Notes: a model not told the origin generated them from the letters alone. A DNA stretch of 64,000 nucleotides from Atopostipes sp964624875 (GCA_964624875.1 CAZUZA010000003.1:3596-67595), one strand, 5' to 3'. Shown: positions 23,738 to 32,997, counted from the first letter of the stretch. Made by a program: numbers and translations.

Positions 23738-24574
23738 ATGAAGGTAGGATTTATTTCAGATTTGCATATTGATCGGAACTTTGAACGACCACCTCAAGAA
23801 TACTTGAAGTTGCTTAAACAAGTCATCCTAGAGAAAAGGATAGATATGTTAGTAATAGGCGGCGACATTTCCAATCATTATTCGACGACAATGGCATTTG
23901 TAGAAGAATTGCAAAAGCAAACCGAAAAACCAATTTACTTCATTCCAGGAAACCATGATTTTTGGGAAGCAGAAGATGCAACTAAAGATACAAAAGGGAT
24001 TTACCAATTATATAAAGAGCATCCCCAAAGCTTAATTGAAAAGCCCTTGCAGCTAAATGAGGCTTATACATTAGTCGGGCATCCCGGCTGGTATAATCAT
24101 GCGGTTTACGACAAAGAACGTTTTTCAGCAGATGAAATCGAACATGGGAAATTTCGCTGGGCTTATTGGCAAGATAAATTACGCCTTGATTGGGAAATGG
24201 GCGATCGAGAAGTGTCGAAACATTTCACAGATATTATCGAAAAAGACTTAGCCAAAGTTACGACCGATAATATTATATTACAAACCCATGTTGTTACGGT
24301 TCCTGAGTTCACCATGCCAATGCCACATCGTACCTTTGATTTTTTCAATGCCTTTTTGGCGACCGATGATTTGAAACATTTACCAAAAGAGCATCCGATT
24401 AGCCATCAAGTTATGGGGCATGTGCACTTTCGTCATCAACTCAAAAAAGACGCAACCAATATTATTACAAACTCTTTGGGCTATCGCCGAGAATGGTGGA
24501 GTAAAGATTTGTATGAAGAAATCAACAAAAGTATGGTTATCCTCGATTTAGCGGATGAATCACACACGAAGTAA
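23738..24574 (+). CDS. Metallophosphoesterase (calcineurin-like)
   Basis: A 278-residue protein of the calcineurin-like metallophosphoesterase superfamily. The five metal motifs are readable: FISDLHID (D-x-H), VIGGDISNHY (GD), FIPGNHDFW (GNHD), LQTHVVTVPEF (H) and MGHVHFRHQ (GHxH). This is a Lactobacillales-type cytoplasmic phosphoesterase; the substrate is not known. I start at the ATG 23738, preceded by AGGAGGA at a proper distance; a GTG at 23717 would overlap that site. There is no signal peptide. Its promoter should lie in the 47-base gap after the DUF488 gene (TAAAATAG), so it may be partly independent. Confidence 0.9.
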   Translation: MKVGFISDLHIDRNFERPPQEYLKLLKQVILEKRIDMLVIGGDISNHYSTTMAFVEELQKQTEKPIYFIPGNHDFWEAEDATKDTKGIYQLYKEHPQSLIEKPLQLNEAYTLVGHPGWYNHAVYDKERFSADEIEHGKFRWAYWQDKLRLDWEMGDREVSKHFTDIIEKDLAKVTTDNIILQTHVVTVPEFTMPMPHRTFDFFNAFLATDDLKHLPKEHPISHQVMGHVHFRHQLKKDATNIITNSLGYRREWWSKDLYEEINKSMVILDLADESHTK

Positions 24575-24622
24575 GGCTTTAAGGTTTTTATTTCACCAAA
24601 AAAGAGTAAGGAGTGAAGGACA

Positions 24623-25102
24623 ATGAGTAAGTATTATATTAACCAAAAGTTTTCATTGCGCGATCGGTTCACTGTTCAGAACGAAAAATTTGAAGATATG
24701 TTTTATGCTGAGGGCGAGATTTTTACACTCGGGAAGAAGATTCGACTGTATACGATGGCTGGGGAAGAGATGCTTTACATTCAGCAAAAGCTCTGGACGA
24801 TTTTATCAAAGTATGAGTTTTTTATCGGTGATGAGCTGATTTGTGAAATGAAACAGGAATTCACTTTCTTTAAGGCGAAATATCAAATTGTGATGCCGAA
24901 TTGGAATATTACGGGTGATGTGTGGGCTTATAATTATGAAATTAGAGATGAGCAAGGTGTCGTAGCGACAATCAATAAAAAGATTTTCTCCTTCATGGAT
25001 GCCTATGAGATTGAGGTTTTTGAAGAAGATTATCTAGAGTTAATTTTAGGTGTTGTGATTGCGATTGATGCGGATTTAGATCAGAAAGCAGCCAGCAGTT
25101 GA
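24623..25102 (+). CDS. LURP-one-related / YxjI-family protein
   Basis: A 159-residue protein of the LURP-one-related (YxjI) family, a tubby-like beta barrel around a central helix. Visible signs are the repeated beta-strand pattern (MSKYYINQKFSLRDRFTVQNEKFEDMFYAEGEIFTLGKKIRLY), the alternating hydrophobics of ISKKIF-type strands and the hydrophobic C-terminal helix LELILGVVIAIDADL. The function in bacteria is unknown; lipid or membrane binding has been proposed for the fold. RBS AAGGAGTGA is strong. It lies 48 bases after the phosphoesterase gene. Confidence 0.85.
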   Translation: MSKYYINQKFSLRDRFTVQNEKFEDMFYAEGEIFTLGKKIRLYTMAGEEMLYIQQKLWTILSKYEFFIGDELICEMKQEFTFFKAKYQIVMPNWNITGDVWAYNYEIRDEQGVVATINKKIFSFMDAYEIEVFEEDYLELILGVVIAIDADLDQKAASS

Positions 25103-25169
25103 TTTGCTAGAATTCTCGAATAGAAAGCGTTAAAATGAAGGTCAAAACAATAAGGGGAGTAGATGCTGA

Positions 25170-25622
25170 ATGACAGAAACAGTTTATACGAACTACTGGG
25201 TTAATGAACGAGCAGACGTGAAGAAGCAGCATGGTAGCTTTAAGACAGAGGAAGAAGCAGTAGACGCGATTCATGCATGGTGGGAAATTCATGCGGAGTC
25301 TTACCAAGATGTTTCTTATAACCGAACCAATACTGGTGCTTTAGAAGTGATTTATGGCGACCCACATTATTTTTACCGTATTGAAGAACGCACGATTTCA
25401 GACAAACTACCGACGATGTCTTACCGTTTAAAAACGAAGGGTGAAATTGAAGCCCTAAGAAGTAAACATTTGCTTGATGAAGAAACGTTTGTATTTGATG
25501 AACTTCCTGAACCTCACCGTGACCGATTAATGGTAGCGATGGGGGATATAAAAGTAGCACGAGAATATACATACACGGAAGATGGCAAACCCATTTTACG
25601 TGTACTTGCTAAAACAAAATAA
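25170..25622 (+). CDS. Hypothetical protein, 150 residues
   Basis: I do not recognise a family with certainty. The product is soluble and acidic-to-neutral, rich in aromatic residues in the first half (NYWVNERAD, AIHAWWEIHAES, DPHYFYRIEER). The second half is charged and helical (KGEIEALRSKHLLDEETFVFDELPEPHRDRLMVAMGDIKVA). There is no signal peptide, membrane helix or cysteine. RBS AAGGGGAG is good and codon use matches the neighbours, so it is a real gene. It is followed by a terminator. The pattern of strand-helix with W/Y-rich start may be a small nucleic-acid or ligand-binding fold, but that is guesswork. Confidence 0.75.
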   Translation: MTETVYTNYWVNERADVKKQHGSFKTEEEAVDAIHAWWEIHAESYQDVSYNRTNTGALEVIYGDPHYFYRIEERTISDKLPTMSYRLKTKGEIEALRSKHLLDEETFVFDELPEPHRDRLMVAMGDIKVAREYTYTEDGKPILRVLAKTK

Positions 25623-25640
25623 AGACTAAAAAAGTACAAG

Positions 25641-25673
25641 GGCAAGGTTCTTTCATGAGGACCTTGTCTTTTG
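25641..25673 (+). terminator. Rho-independent terminator
   Basis: CAAGGTTCT pairs with AGGACCTTG (one G-U) around a 6-base loop and is followed by TCTTTTG. It closes the transcription unit before pncB. Confidence 0.8.
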
Positions 25674-25793
25674 TGTTTTGTCCGACAAAATTACTTGTCA
25701 AATTCTGTAACTATTTTAAAATTTGTACTACAATAGAGATGTATGAAAACATTTTCGAACATAAAAAAATATATAGAGATGGGACGAAGAAAT

Positions 25794-27248
25794 ATGAAAT
25801 ATGAAGATGATAGCTTAGCGCTACATACTGATTTATATGAAATTAATATGGCGTATACGTATTGGAAAAAAGGGATCGCAGATAATAATGCTGTTTTCGA
25901 AGTATATTATCGTGAAAATCCTTTTGGAATGGGCTATACGATTTTTACAGGTTTAGAACGAATCGTAAAATATATTAGCAATGTATATTTTACAGAATCA
26001 GACATAGCGTATCTTCGTGATGAATATGATTATGATGAAGAATTTTTAACGTATTTAAAAGAGTGGAAGTTCCGTGGGACGATGCGTGCTATGCGTGAAG
26101 GGGAATTAGCTTTTGCGAATGAGCCACTTGTTCAAGTTGAAGGTCCAATTTTAGACTGTCAATTAATTGAAACGGTGTTATTAAATGTTATTAACTATCA
26201 AACATTGATCGCGACAAAAGGGTCAAAAGTTAAAACAGCGGCTGAAGGCGATATTGTAATGGAATTCGGCGCAAGACGTGCTCAAGAAATGGATGCATCG
26301 ATTTGGGGTGCAAGAGCTGCATACATTGGTGGTGTGGACTCAACAAGTAATACACGTGCTTCTAAACTCTTTGATATTCCAGCATCGGGAACACACGCCC
26401 ACGCTTTAGTCCAAGCTTACAACGATGAATATGAAGCCTTTAAAGCTTATGCTGAAACACATAAAGACTGTGTATTCTTAGTCGATACGTACCATTCGAT
26501 TGAATCGGGTGTTCCAACAGCGATTCGAGTTGCTGATGAAATGGGCGACAAAATTAACTTTGTTGGCGTTCGCTTAGATTCGGGTGACTTATCTTACCAG
26601 TCAAAACGTGTCCGTCAATTATTAGATGACGCTGGCTACCCAGATGCAAAAATATTTGCGTCGAATGATTTAGATTCAGACACCATTTTAAGTTTAAAAA
26701 TGCAAGGTGCAAAAATTGATGTTTGGGGTGTCGGAACAAAATTAATCACAGCTTATGAGCAACCCGCTTTAGGTGCAGTGTATAAAATTGTGATGACTGA
26801 AAACAAAGAACATGAAATGGTACCGACGTTAAAATTAACAGCTAATGCTGAAAAAATAACAACACCTGGTAAAAAACAAGTTTGGCGAATTCGCTCAAAC
26901 GATGGGAAGAAGCCTGAGGGTGACTTAGTGACTTTAGCGCATGAACGCCCAGATTTAGAAGACGAGCTATTCATGTTCCACCCACAATATACCTATATTA
27001 ATAAGACAGTTCGTGATTTTGAAGCACGTCCATTATTAATCGAAATCTTTGATAAAGGGGAACTTGTTTACGACTTGCCTGAGATTGAAGAAATTCGTAA
27101 CTATAGTTATGAGCAATTATCGAGTCAATATGAAGAGCACCGTCGTATTTTAAATCCAGAACAATATCCGGTTGATTTGTCGCAAGAGTTATATGACTTA
27201 AAGATGAACACAATCGAACATTTCCGTGGTTTAACATACGGAAAATAA
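25794..27248 (+). CDS. pncB: Nicotinate phosphoribosyltransferase
   Basis: A 484-residue enzyme that makes nicotinate mononucleotide from nicotinate, PRPP and ATP in NAD salvage. Family blocks: HTDLYEINMAYTYWKKG at the start, FTGLERIVKYI, the phosphoribosyl-binding MEFGARRAQEMDASIWGARAAYIGGVDSTSNTRASKLFDIPASGTHAHALVQAY near 160-215, and IFASNDLDSDTI. I place the start at ATG 25794 (MKYEDDSLALHTDLYE), as in streptococcal homologues. An upstream in-frame ATG at 25743 lies only about 7 bases after a possible -10 box (TACAAT, 25730-25735), so it is unlikely to be used. nadE follows after 36 bases. Confidence 0.93.
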   Translation: MKYEDDSLALHTDLYEINMAYTYWKKGIADNNAVFEVYYRENPFGMGYTIFTGLERIVKYISNVYFTESDIAYLRDEYDYDEEFLTYLKEWKFRGTMRAMREGELAFANEPLVQVEGPILDCQLIETVLLNVINYQTLIATKGSKVKTAAEGDIVMEFGARRAQEMDASIWGARAAYIGGVDSTSNTRASKLFDIPASGTHAHALVQAYNDEYEAFKAYAETHKDCVFLVDTYHSIESGVPTAIRVADEMGDKINFVGVRLDSGDLSYQSKRVRQLLDDAGYPDAKIFASNDLDSDTILSLKMQGAKIDVWGVGTKLITAYEQPALGAVYKIVMTENKEHEMVPTLKLTANAEKITTPGKKQVWRIRSNDGKKPEGDLVTLAHERPDLEDELFMFHPQYTYINKTVRDFEARPLLIEIFDKGELVYDLPEIEEIRNYSYEQLSSQYEEHRRILNPEQYPVDLSQELYDLKMNTIEHFRGLTYGK

Positions 27249-27284
27249 AAAAGACATTATTTATGGAGTAAAGGAGTAAATCGA

Positions 27285-28115
27285 ATGACGACTTTACAAG
27301 AAGAAATTATCAAAGCATTAGGGGTCAAGCCGATAATTGATCCAAAAGAAGAAATTCGTAAGTCCATTGATTTTATGAAAGAGTATCTGTATAAGCATTC
27401 GTTTTTAAAAACCTTTGTTTTAGGGATATCTGGTGGGCAAGATTCAACTTTATTAGGGAAGTTGGCTCAGTTAGCTATGGAAGAGATGCGTGTAGAAACT
27501 AAAGATGAAGCGTATCAATTTATTGCTGTACGCTTGCCTTATGCCGTTCAAATCGATGAAGAGGATGCGAAAGCTGTCCTAGATTGGATTCAACCGGATA
27601 AAACAGTCACGGTGAATATCCAAGCCTCTGTTGATGAAATGGTTAAAGCCATCGAAACAAATGGTTTAGAGATGACAGATTTCAATAAAGGGAATATTAA
27701 AGCGCGCCAACGCATGGTTGTTCAATATGCGATTGCTGGCGATTATAAAGGCGTCGTATTAGGTTCCGATCATGGAGCCGAAGCGATTACCGGTTTCTAC
27801 ACAAAGTTTGGTGATGGTGCAGCGGACATCATGCCTTTATTCCGTTTGAACAAACGCCAAGGAGCCGCTTTATTAAAAGAACTTGATTCACCAGCTGAAT
27901 TTTATGAAAAAGTACCGACGGCTGACTTACAAGATGACGCACCAGCTTTATCGGATGAAGACGAACTAGGTGTCAGTTACCGATATATTGATGACTATTT
28001 AGAAGGTAAAGAAGTTCCAGACAAAGCAAAAGAAAGAATAGAGACGTTATATATGAATTCACGTCATAAACGTCACTTACCGATAAATATTTTTGATGAT
28101 TTTTGGAAAGATTAA
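27285..28115 (+). CDS. nadE: Ammonia-dependent NAD synthetase
   Basis: A 276-residue enzyme that converts nicotinate adenine dinucleotide to NAD with ATP and ammonia. The ATP pyrophosphatase P-loop is S49-G-G-Q-D-S54. Later blocks are FNKGNIKARQRMVVQYAIA, GSDHGAEAITGFYTKFGDGAADIMPLFRLNKRQGAALLKEL and DELGVSYRYIDDYLEG, all typical of the E. coli/Bacillus short form without a glutaminase domain. With pncB upstream it covers two of the three steps from nicotinate to NAD; nadD must be elsewhere. nagA follows after 12 bases. Confidence 0.95.
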   Translation: MTTLQEEIIKALGVKPIIDPKEEIRKSIDFMKEYLYKHSFLKTFVLGISGGQDSTLLGKLAQLAMEEMRVETKDEAYQFIAVRLPYAVQIDEEDAKAVLDWIQPDKTVTVNIQASVDEMVKAIETNGLEMTDFNKGNIKARQRMVVQYAIAGDYKGVVLGSDHGAEAITGFYTKFGDGAADIMPLFRLNKRQGAALLKELDSPAEFYEKVPTADLQDDAPALSDEDELGVSYRYIDDYLEGKEVPDKAKERIETLYMNSRHKRHLPINIFDDFWKD

Positions 28116-28127
28116 GGAGGCAAGCAT

Positions 28128-29264
28128 TTGGTAAAAGTTATAAAGAATGCCAAAATTTTCACTGGAGTGGACCAAATTGAAAATGGCTTTATTCGTTTTC
28201 AAGATGAAATTTTAGACATTGGTTCGATGGAAAATTATGTGCAGGCAAAAAATGATGAAGTGATTGATGTCCAAGGGCAAACAGTAGTGCCAGGATTTAT
28301 TGATGTCCATAGTCATGGCGGCTATGGAGCCGATCACATGGATGGTGATCCAGCAACTATTGATGAAATGGTTACGAATATGCTGCGAGAAGGAATTACA
28401 AGTTACTTCCCAACAACAATGACGCAGTCAGATGAGAACATTGAAAAAGCTTTAATGGGGATTCGTGACGCCATCGTATTAAACCCAATGATTCAAGGCA
28501 TTCACTTAGAAGGGCCATTCGTTTCACCAGCTTATAAAGGCGCTCAACCAGAGCAATTCATGCGTGTCGCGGATGTGGATACGATGAAACGTTGGAACGA
28601 TATGAGTGGTGGCAATATTCGCCTTGTAACATACGCTCCTGAATTAGGAGACGTTACAGCATTTGATGAATATTGTATCGCGAATAATATTGTTTTAAGT
28701 GCTGGCCATACAGGTGCGACATATGAAGAACTTTCAAATTCAAACGTTTCACACATTACCCATTTATTTAATGGTCAACTAGGCTTGCATCATCGTGAAA
28801 TCGGCGTCGCAGGCTACGGTTTATTAGAAGATGATGTTTATGTTGAAATGATTGTGGATGGTTACCACATTACACCAGCTATGGTAAAGCTCGCTTATAA
28901 AGCGAAAGGTGCAGATTATATTGTATTAATTACAGATTCAATGCGCGCAAAAGGAGAACCAGAAGGTGAAAGTGAACTAGGTGGGCAAAAAGTGATCGTT
29001 CAAGATAAACAAGCTCGTTTAGAAAATGGCTCTCTAGCAGGATCGGTCTTGACCTTTAATGATGCCTTTAAGAATATGATTGAATTTTCAGGCTGTTCAA
29101 TTGCAGATGCGGTTAAAATGAGTTCTGTAAACCAAGCTAGAGAATTTGACTTAGCAAATAAAGGAACAATAGAAGTAGGTAAAGATGCAGATTTACTAGT
29201 ATTAGACGAAACATTAACTGTAAAACAAACAATATTAGGGGGAACGATACATGACTTCAAATAA
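28128..29264 (+). CDS. nagA: N-acetylglucosamine-6-phosphate deacetylase
   Basis: A 378-residue amidohydrolase that deacetylates GlcNAc-6-P, feeding amino-sugar catabolism and wall-precursor recycling. The metal site starts with FIDVHSHGGYGADHMDGD; GIHLEGPFVSP holds the metal-binding Glu; LSAGHTGATYEEL and ITHLFNGQLGLHHREIG carry the His residues; LITDSMRAKG holds the catalytic Asp. TTG start (28128) with RBS AAGGAGG. It is the third gene of pncB-nadE-nagA-nagB and overlaps nagB by 14 bases. Confidence 0.94.
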   Translation: MVKVIKNAKIFTGVDQIENGFIRFQDEILDIGSMENYVQAKNDEVIDVQGQTVVPGFIDVHSHGGYGADHMDGDPATIDEMVTNMLREGITSYFPTTMTQSDENIEKALMGIRDAIVLNPMIQGIHLEGPFVSPAYKGAQPEQFMRVADVDTMKRWNDMSGGNIRLVTYAPELGDVTAFDEYCIANNIVLSAGHTGATYEELSNSNVSHITHLFNGQLGLHHREIGVAGYGLLEDDVYVEMIVDGYHITPAMVKLAYKAKGADYIVLITDSMRAKGEPEGESELGGQKVIVQDKQARLENGSLAGSVLTFNDAFKNMIEFSGCSIADAVKMSSVNQAREFDLANKGTIEVGKDADLLVLDETLTVKQTILGGTIHDFK

Positions 29265-29973
29265 AAACAATATTGAAATTATCGTCGTAAAAGATACTCA
29301 AGAGGGTGGAAAGAAAGCTTTTGAGATCATTAAAAATGAACTAGAAAATGGCATGAAAGTTTTAGGTTTACCAACTGGTGGAACGCCTGAAACAATGTAT
29401 GAAGCGTTAAGAAATAGCGACCTAGACTTTTCAGATGTTGTCGCAATTAACTTAGATGAGTATATTGGTTTAGAAGCCGATCATCCTCAAAGTTACTCAT
29501 ATTTCATGAATGAAAAATTATTTAACCATAAAAACTTTAAAGAAACACATATTCCAGATGGTTTAGCGTCAGACGAAGATGCAGAAAACACGCGTTACGA
29601 TGAAGTGATTGAAGATAACGTGATTGACTTGCAAATTTTAGGAATTGGAACGAATGCACACTTAGGCTTCAACGAGCCAGGTAGTTCGTTTGATGGAAAA
29701 ACGTCTAAAGTGACATTAACGGATGATACAATCGAAGCCAATAAACGTTACTTCGATTCAGCAGACGACGTGCCACGTTATGCCTACTCAATGGGCTTAG
29801 GCTCAATTATGAGCGCAAAAAAAGTCTTACTGTTAGCTTACGGTGAAAATAAAGCGGATGCTATCGCGAACGCAGTGAACGGCGACATTACTGAGGCTGT
29901 TCCAGCAAGTATTTTACAAAAACACAATGACGTGATTTTCGTCGTTGATGAAGCAGCAGCAAGTAAATTATAA
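29251..29973 (+). CDS. nagB: Glucosamine-6-phosphate deaminase
   Basis: A 240-residue aldo-keto isomerase/deaminase that turns GlcN-6-P into fructose-6-P and ammonia. Motifs: LGLPTGGTPETMYEAL (phosphate loop), VAINLDEYIGLEADHPQSY (catalytic Asp), and LGIGTNAHLGFNEPGSSF (the ring-opening His). This is the short Gram-positive form without the allosteric C-terminal extension of E. coli NagB. ATG with RBS AGGGGGAACG inside the end of nagA, so the genes are translationally coupled. The ammonia it releases is a substrate of NadE in the same operon; a functional link is possible but inferred. Confidence 0.95.
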   Translation: MTSNKNNIEIIVVKDTQEGGKKAFEIIKNELENGMKVLGLPTGGTPETMYEALRNSDLDFSDVVAINLDEYIGLEADHPQSYSYFMNEKLFNHKNFKETHIPDGLASDEDAENTRYDEVIEDNVIDLQILGIGTNAHLGFNEPGSSFDGKTSKVTLTDDTIEANKRYFDSADDVPRYAYSMGLGSIMSAKKVLLLAYGENKADAIANAVNGDITEAVPASILQKHNDVIFVVDEAAASKL

Positions 29974-29979
29974 TGTTAG

Positions 29980-30018
29980 AAAAAAGCGTTATGGGAATTG
30001 TTCCCATAACGCTTTTTT
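29980..30018. terminator. Bidirectional terminator between nagB and yigZ
   Basis: A perfect stem AAAAAAGCGTTATGGGAA / TTCCCATAACGCTTTTTT with a 3-base loop serves both convergent genes. Confidence 0.93.
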
Positions 30019-30021
30019 AGA

Positions 30022-30657
30022 TTATTCGTCGACGTCGATTTCAATCCAAGCTTTATTACCGACTTCAATTTTAGCTTCTGCGCTGGTCCAGTTCGTCAAA
30101 TCTTGCACAAATTGCTCCTCTAACTCTTCTGGAATCACACAGTGAAAAGTGACGTGTTCACCATAAGAGGTGTCTTGTACACGATAATTAGCCTGGCGTA
30201 AAGAATGCTCGACACTCCCACTTTGCGTATAAGAAACCTTCACATCAATTAACAATTGAACCTGACGATTCACCACACCAATTGCACTCACAGCATCATT
30301 AACAGAACCACCATATGCGCGAATCAAACCACCAGCACCCAATTTAATACCACCGAAATAACGTGTCACAACAGCAACCACATTCTTCAACTCACGCTTC
30401 AAAAAGATTTCCAACATCGGAACACCTGCTGTCCCACTGGGCTCACCATCATCATGGGCTCTTTGGATTTCATCGTTCATTCCTAACGTATACGCAGAGC
30501 AATTATGCGTCGCTTTCCAGTGTTCCTTTTTTATTTCATCAATAAAAGCAATAGCTTCTTCTTCTGTTTCTACTCGCTTCAAATGGCAAATAAATCTGGA
30601 TTTTTTTATCTCGATTTCGTGGATACCATTTTCTTTAATCGTTCGATAATTCTCCAT
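30022..30657 (-). CDS. yigZ: YigZ/IMPACT-family protein (YvyE)
   Basis: A 211-residue protein of the YigZ/IMPACT family. The N-terminal UPF0029 domain shows KKSRFICHLKRVETEEEAIAFIDEIKKEHWKATHNCSAYTLG, then the hallmark AHDDGEPSGTAGVPMLEIF and VVAVVTRYFGGIKLGAGGLIRAYGGSV. The C-terminal ferredoxin-like domain (DUF1949) fills about residues 137-205. Bacterial members are of uncertain function; IMPACT regulates translation stress in eukaryotes. The gene is divergent from comFA, the same neighbour it has in Bacillus (yvyE) and many Lactobacillales. Confidence 0.93.
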   Translation of the reverse strand: MENYRTIKENGIHEIEIKKSRFICHLKRVETEEEAIAFIDEIKKEHWKATHNCSAYTLGMNDEIQRAHDDGEPSGTAGVPMLEIFLKRELKNVVAVVTRYFGGIKLGAGGLIRAYGGSVNDAVSAIGVVNRQVQLLIDVKVSYTQSGSVEHSLRQANYRVQDTSYGEHVTFHCVIPEELEEQFVQDLTNWTSAEAKIEVGNKAWIEIDVDE

Positions 30658-30802
30658 TGTTGACCTCCGTCTATCTAAAACTCTAGCTTAATCATAACCC
30701 AAAATCGTTTTTCTGTGAAATTTTTGCAATAAAAAACGCGAATTTTCAAATGAAATGCAGACTATATAATAGGGGGTCAAATCAAAAGAGAGAAGGTGAC
30801 AA

Positions 30803-32155
30803 ATGAAAACTGTTTTATATGGTCGAGAAATCCTTTTAAGCGAGTTGCCTAGAGAAATGCAAACAAAAATAGCGAACATCCCAAATATCCAACAAGTAAA
30901 AGGCGCTGTGGCTGAGACAAGTCCCCCAATCTGCAGTAGATGTCAGGCAGAAATGATCGCTGTCCGTGCGGAAGAATGTATTTGCAAAAGCGCATGTGCG
31001 TATTGTCGGAATTGTATTCAAATGGGAAAAGTTCGAGCGTGTAGTACGTTGTATTCTTTAACTGAACCGAATGCTTTTAGTCAGCAAGAGGAGAAATTAC
31101 TCGCTTGGGAAGGTGTTTTGTCGGAGCAACAAAGTGAAGCCGCACAAGCCATTATTCAATCTATTGATGCGAACGAAACGAGATTGTTATGGGCAGTTGC
31201 CGGAGCTGGGAAAACGGAAATGCTCTTCCCAGGAATCGAATATGCTTTATTAAAGGGGAAAAGAGTGGGGATCGTGACGCCACGAGTGGATGTGGCTTTG
31301 GAGTTAGCACCGAGAATTAAAGCGGCTTTTCCAAGTGTTCCATTAGCTGTATTATATGGTGGGATGGAAGAACCTTATGCTTATACGCAAATCGTTGTCG
31401 CAACAACCCATCAATTGTATCGTTTTAAAGAAGCTTTTGATGTCCTCATTATTGATGAGATCGATGCTTTCCCATTTCACTTGGATGACTCTTTGCAATT
31501 TGCAGCAGAGAAAGCGCGAAAACAAACTTCAGCATTAATCTATTTATCTGCGACACCTGATGAAAAGATGCAAAAGGCGGTTTCAAATAAAGCATTACAA
31601 GCGACAATTTTACCAGCAAGATATCATGGCTATAAGTTACCTGTGCCTCAAACGAAAATGTGTCGGAATTGGTCACAAAAGTTATTAACGAATTTCCCAA
31701 AGACGTCATTTGGAAAAATGTTTAACCAAAAGTTACAAGAGGAAAGGAAGTTCTTAGTATTTGCGCCGAATATTGAATGGATGGGCAAGTTAGAAAAAAC
31801 ATTAAGAAAGTTATATCCGAATATTCCCTTTGAAGCTGTGTCTTCAGAGGATCCAAAACGAAAAGAGAAAGTGATGCAAATGCGTCGCAATGAACTACAG
31901 TTGCTAATTTCTACAACGATTCTTGAACGTGGAGTGACTTTTCCCAATATTGATGTGCTTGTTATTGGAGCAGAGGATCGAATCTTCACAGAGTCGGCCT
32001 TAGTCCAAATTGCCGGTCGTTGTGGTCGAGCGGCTGATTTTCCAACTGGAGATGTTATTTATTTTCACGATGGGCAATCCATCGCCATGAAAAAAGCCAT
32101 TCGCCAAATTAAAAAGATGAATCACTTGGCGAAAGAAAGGAATTTAATTCAGTGA
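30803..32155 (+). CDS. comFA: ComFA, DNA-uptake ATP-dependent helicase/translocase
   Basis: A 450-residue superfamily-2 helicase that drives single-stranded DNA through the competence channel. A Cys-rich zinc segment comes first (CSRCQAEM, CICKSACAYCRNC; about residues 44-76). Walker A is AVAGAGKTEM, the DEAD-box equivalent is IIDEIDAFP, and motif III is LSATP; the second RecA domain contains STTILERGVTFPNIDVLVI and QIAGRCGRAA. Length and domain order are normal. The -10 box TATAAT (30765-30770) lies 33 bases upstream. The stop overlaps the comFC start by GTGA. It suggests a competence-capable ancestry. Confidence 0.95.
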   Translation: MKTVLYGREILLSELPREMQTKIANIPNIQQVKGAVAETSPPICSRCQAEMIAVRAEECICKSACAYCRNCIQMGKVRACSTLYSLTEPNAFSQQEEKLLAWEGVLSEQQSEAAQAIIQSIDANETRLLWAVAGAGKTEMLFPGIEYALLKGKRVGIVTPRVDVALELAPRIKAAFPSVPLAVLYGGMEEPYAYTQIVVATTHQLYRFKEAFDVLIIDEIDAFPFHLDDSLQFAAEKARKQTSALIYLSATPDEKMQKAVSNKALQATILPARYHGYKLPVPQTKMCRNWSQKLLTNFPKTSFGKMFNQKLQEERKFLVFAPNIEWMGKLEKTLRKLYPNIPFEAVSSEDPKRKEKVMQMRRNELQLLISTTILERGVTFPNIDVLVIGAEDRIFTESALVQIAGRCGRAADFPTGDVIYFHDGQSIAMKKAIRQIKKMNHLAKERNLIQ

Positions 32156-32841
32156 ATTTGTGTCATTTTTGTTCCAGACAAATGAAACGAGCCATTTCGT
32201 TACGGTTTATCTTCTCTTTTCAGAAGGTCGTGGAGCATGCCATCTGTGAAACCTGTAAGAATAAATTTAAACCAATCGATCCGACACAGGTTTGTCCGGG
32301 TTGTAGTCGCGAGCAATTAGAGGGGAAAATATGTGTCGACTGTGAAAAGTGGCAAGCACGTTATCCAAAACTAAAACTCAATCATAGTGCTTTGTTTCAA
32401 TACAATGAAATAGCACGTGAGTTTATGAATAATTACAAGTTTAAAGGGGATATTAAATTAGCTGAAGTATTTGGTCAACCCTTGCACCAAGCATTGGCTC
32501 CTTATGTAAAAAGCCATCTGATTACAGCAATTCCAGCGAGCCAGTCGAGTTATGAAAAACGGGGCTTCCATGCTGTGGAGTTGCTGCTAGATTACGCTCA
32601 AATCCCACATGTTCCGGTCTTAGAACACCGTTTTGATACGGGGTTACAATCAAGTAAAAATCGAGAAGAGCGCTTAAAATCAGCACAACCTTTTGTGTTA
32701 AAGGAGGAAGAATATTTAATCAATCAAAAGAAGCCACTCTTGATTGTGGATGATGTTTATACAACGGGACGAACCATATTACATGCGCGAAATATCGCTG
32801 AAAACACCGTACCTACAGAGTCTATGACACTTTTTAGGTAG
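32152..32841 (+). CDS. comFC: ComFC, competence-associated phosphoribosyltransferase-like protein
   Basis: A 229-residue ComF family protein: an N-terminal double zinc-finger region (CHFCSRQ, CETCKNK, CPGCSRE and CVDCEKW, residues 3-65) and a C-terminal phosphoribosyltransferase fold with the PRPP-loop LLIVDDVYTTGRTI near residue 198. ComFC interacts with ComFA and DprA in transformation of other Firmicutes. The GTG start overlaps the comFA stop codon, so the genes are translationally coupled. The unit ends without a clear terminator before the hpf promoter. Confidence 0.93.
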   Translation: MNLCHFCSRQMKRAISLRFIFSFQKVVEHAICETCKNKFKPIDPTQVCPGCSREQLEGKICVDCEKWQARYPKLKLNHSALFQYNEIAREFMNNYKFKGDIKLAEVFGQPLHQALAPYVKSHLITAIPASQSSYEKRGFHAVELLLDYAQIPHVPVLEHRFDTGLQSSKNREERLKSAQPFVLKEEEYLINQKKPLLIVDDVYTTGRTILHARNIAENTVPTESMTLFR

Positions 32842-32872
32842 TTTTCTAAAATAAAATACATGAACCCTTTTC

Positions 32873-32901
32873 TTGTTAAGTGAAGCGCTGTCATGTATAA
32901 T
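32873..32901 (+). promoter_or_regulatory. Predicted promoter of hpf
   Basis: TTGTTA (32873-32878) and TATAAT (32896-32901) with 17 bases between them; leader about 90 bases. Confidence 0.75.
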
Positions 32902-32997
32902 AGGATTAAGATATAAAAAGAATTGGTAAGGGGAATTACTTGCTAATTCGTATTTAAGTATTTAATGTATATAAAATGGATGGAAGGGTGAAGTAGT

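Noticed and set aside
30727..30750. ComK box before comFA
   Set aside because: An AAAA/TTTT pair is present but spaced by six bases rather than five and unpaired with a second box; too weak to claim.
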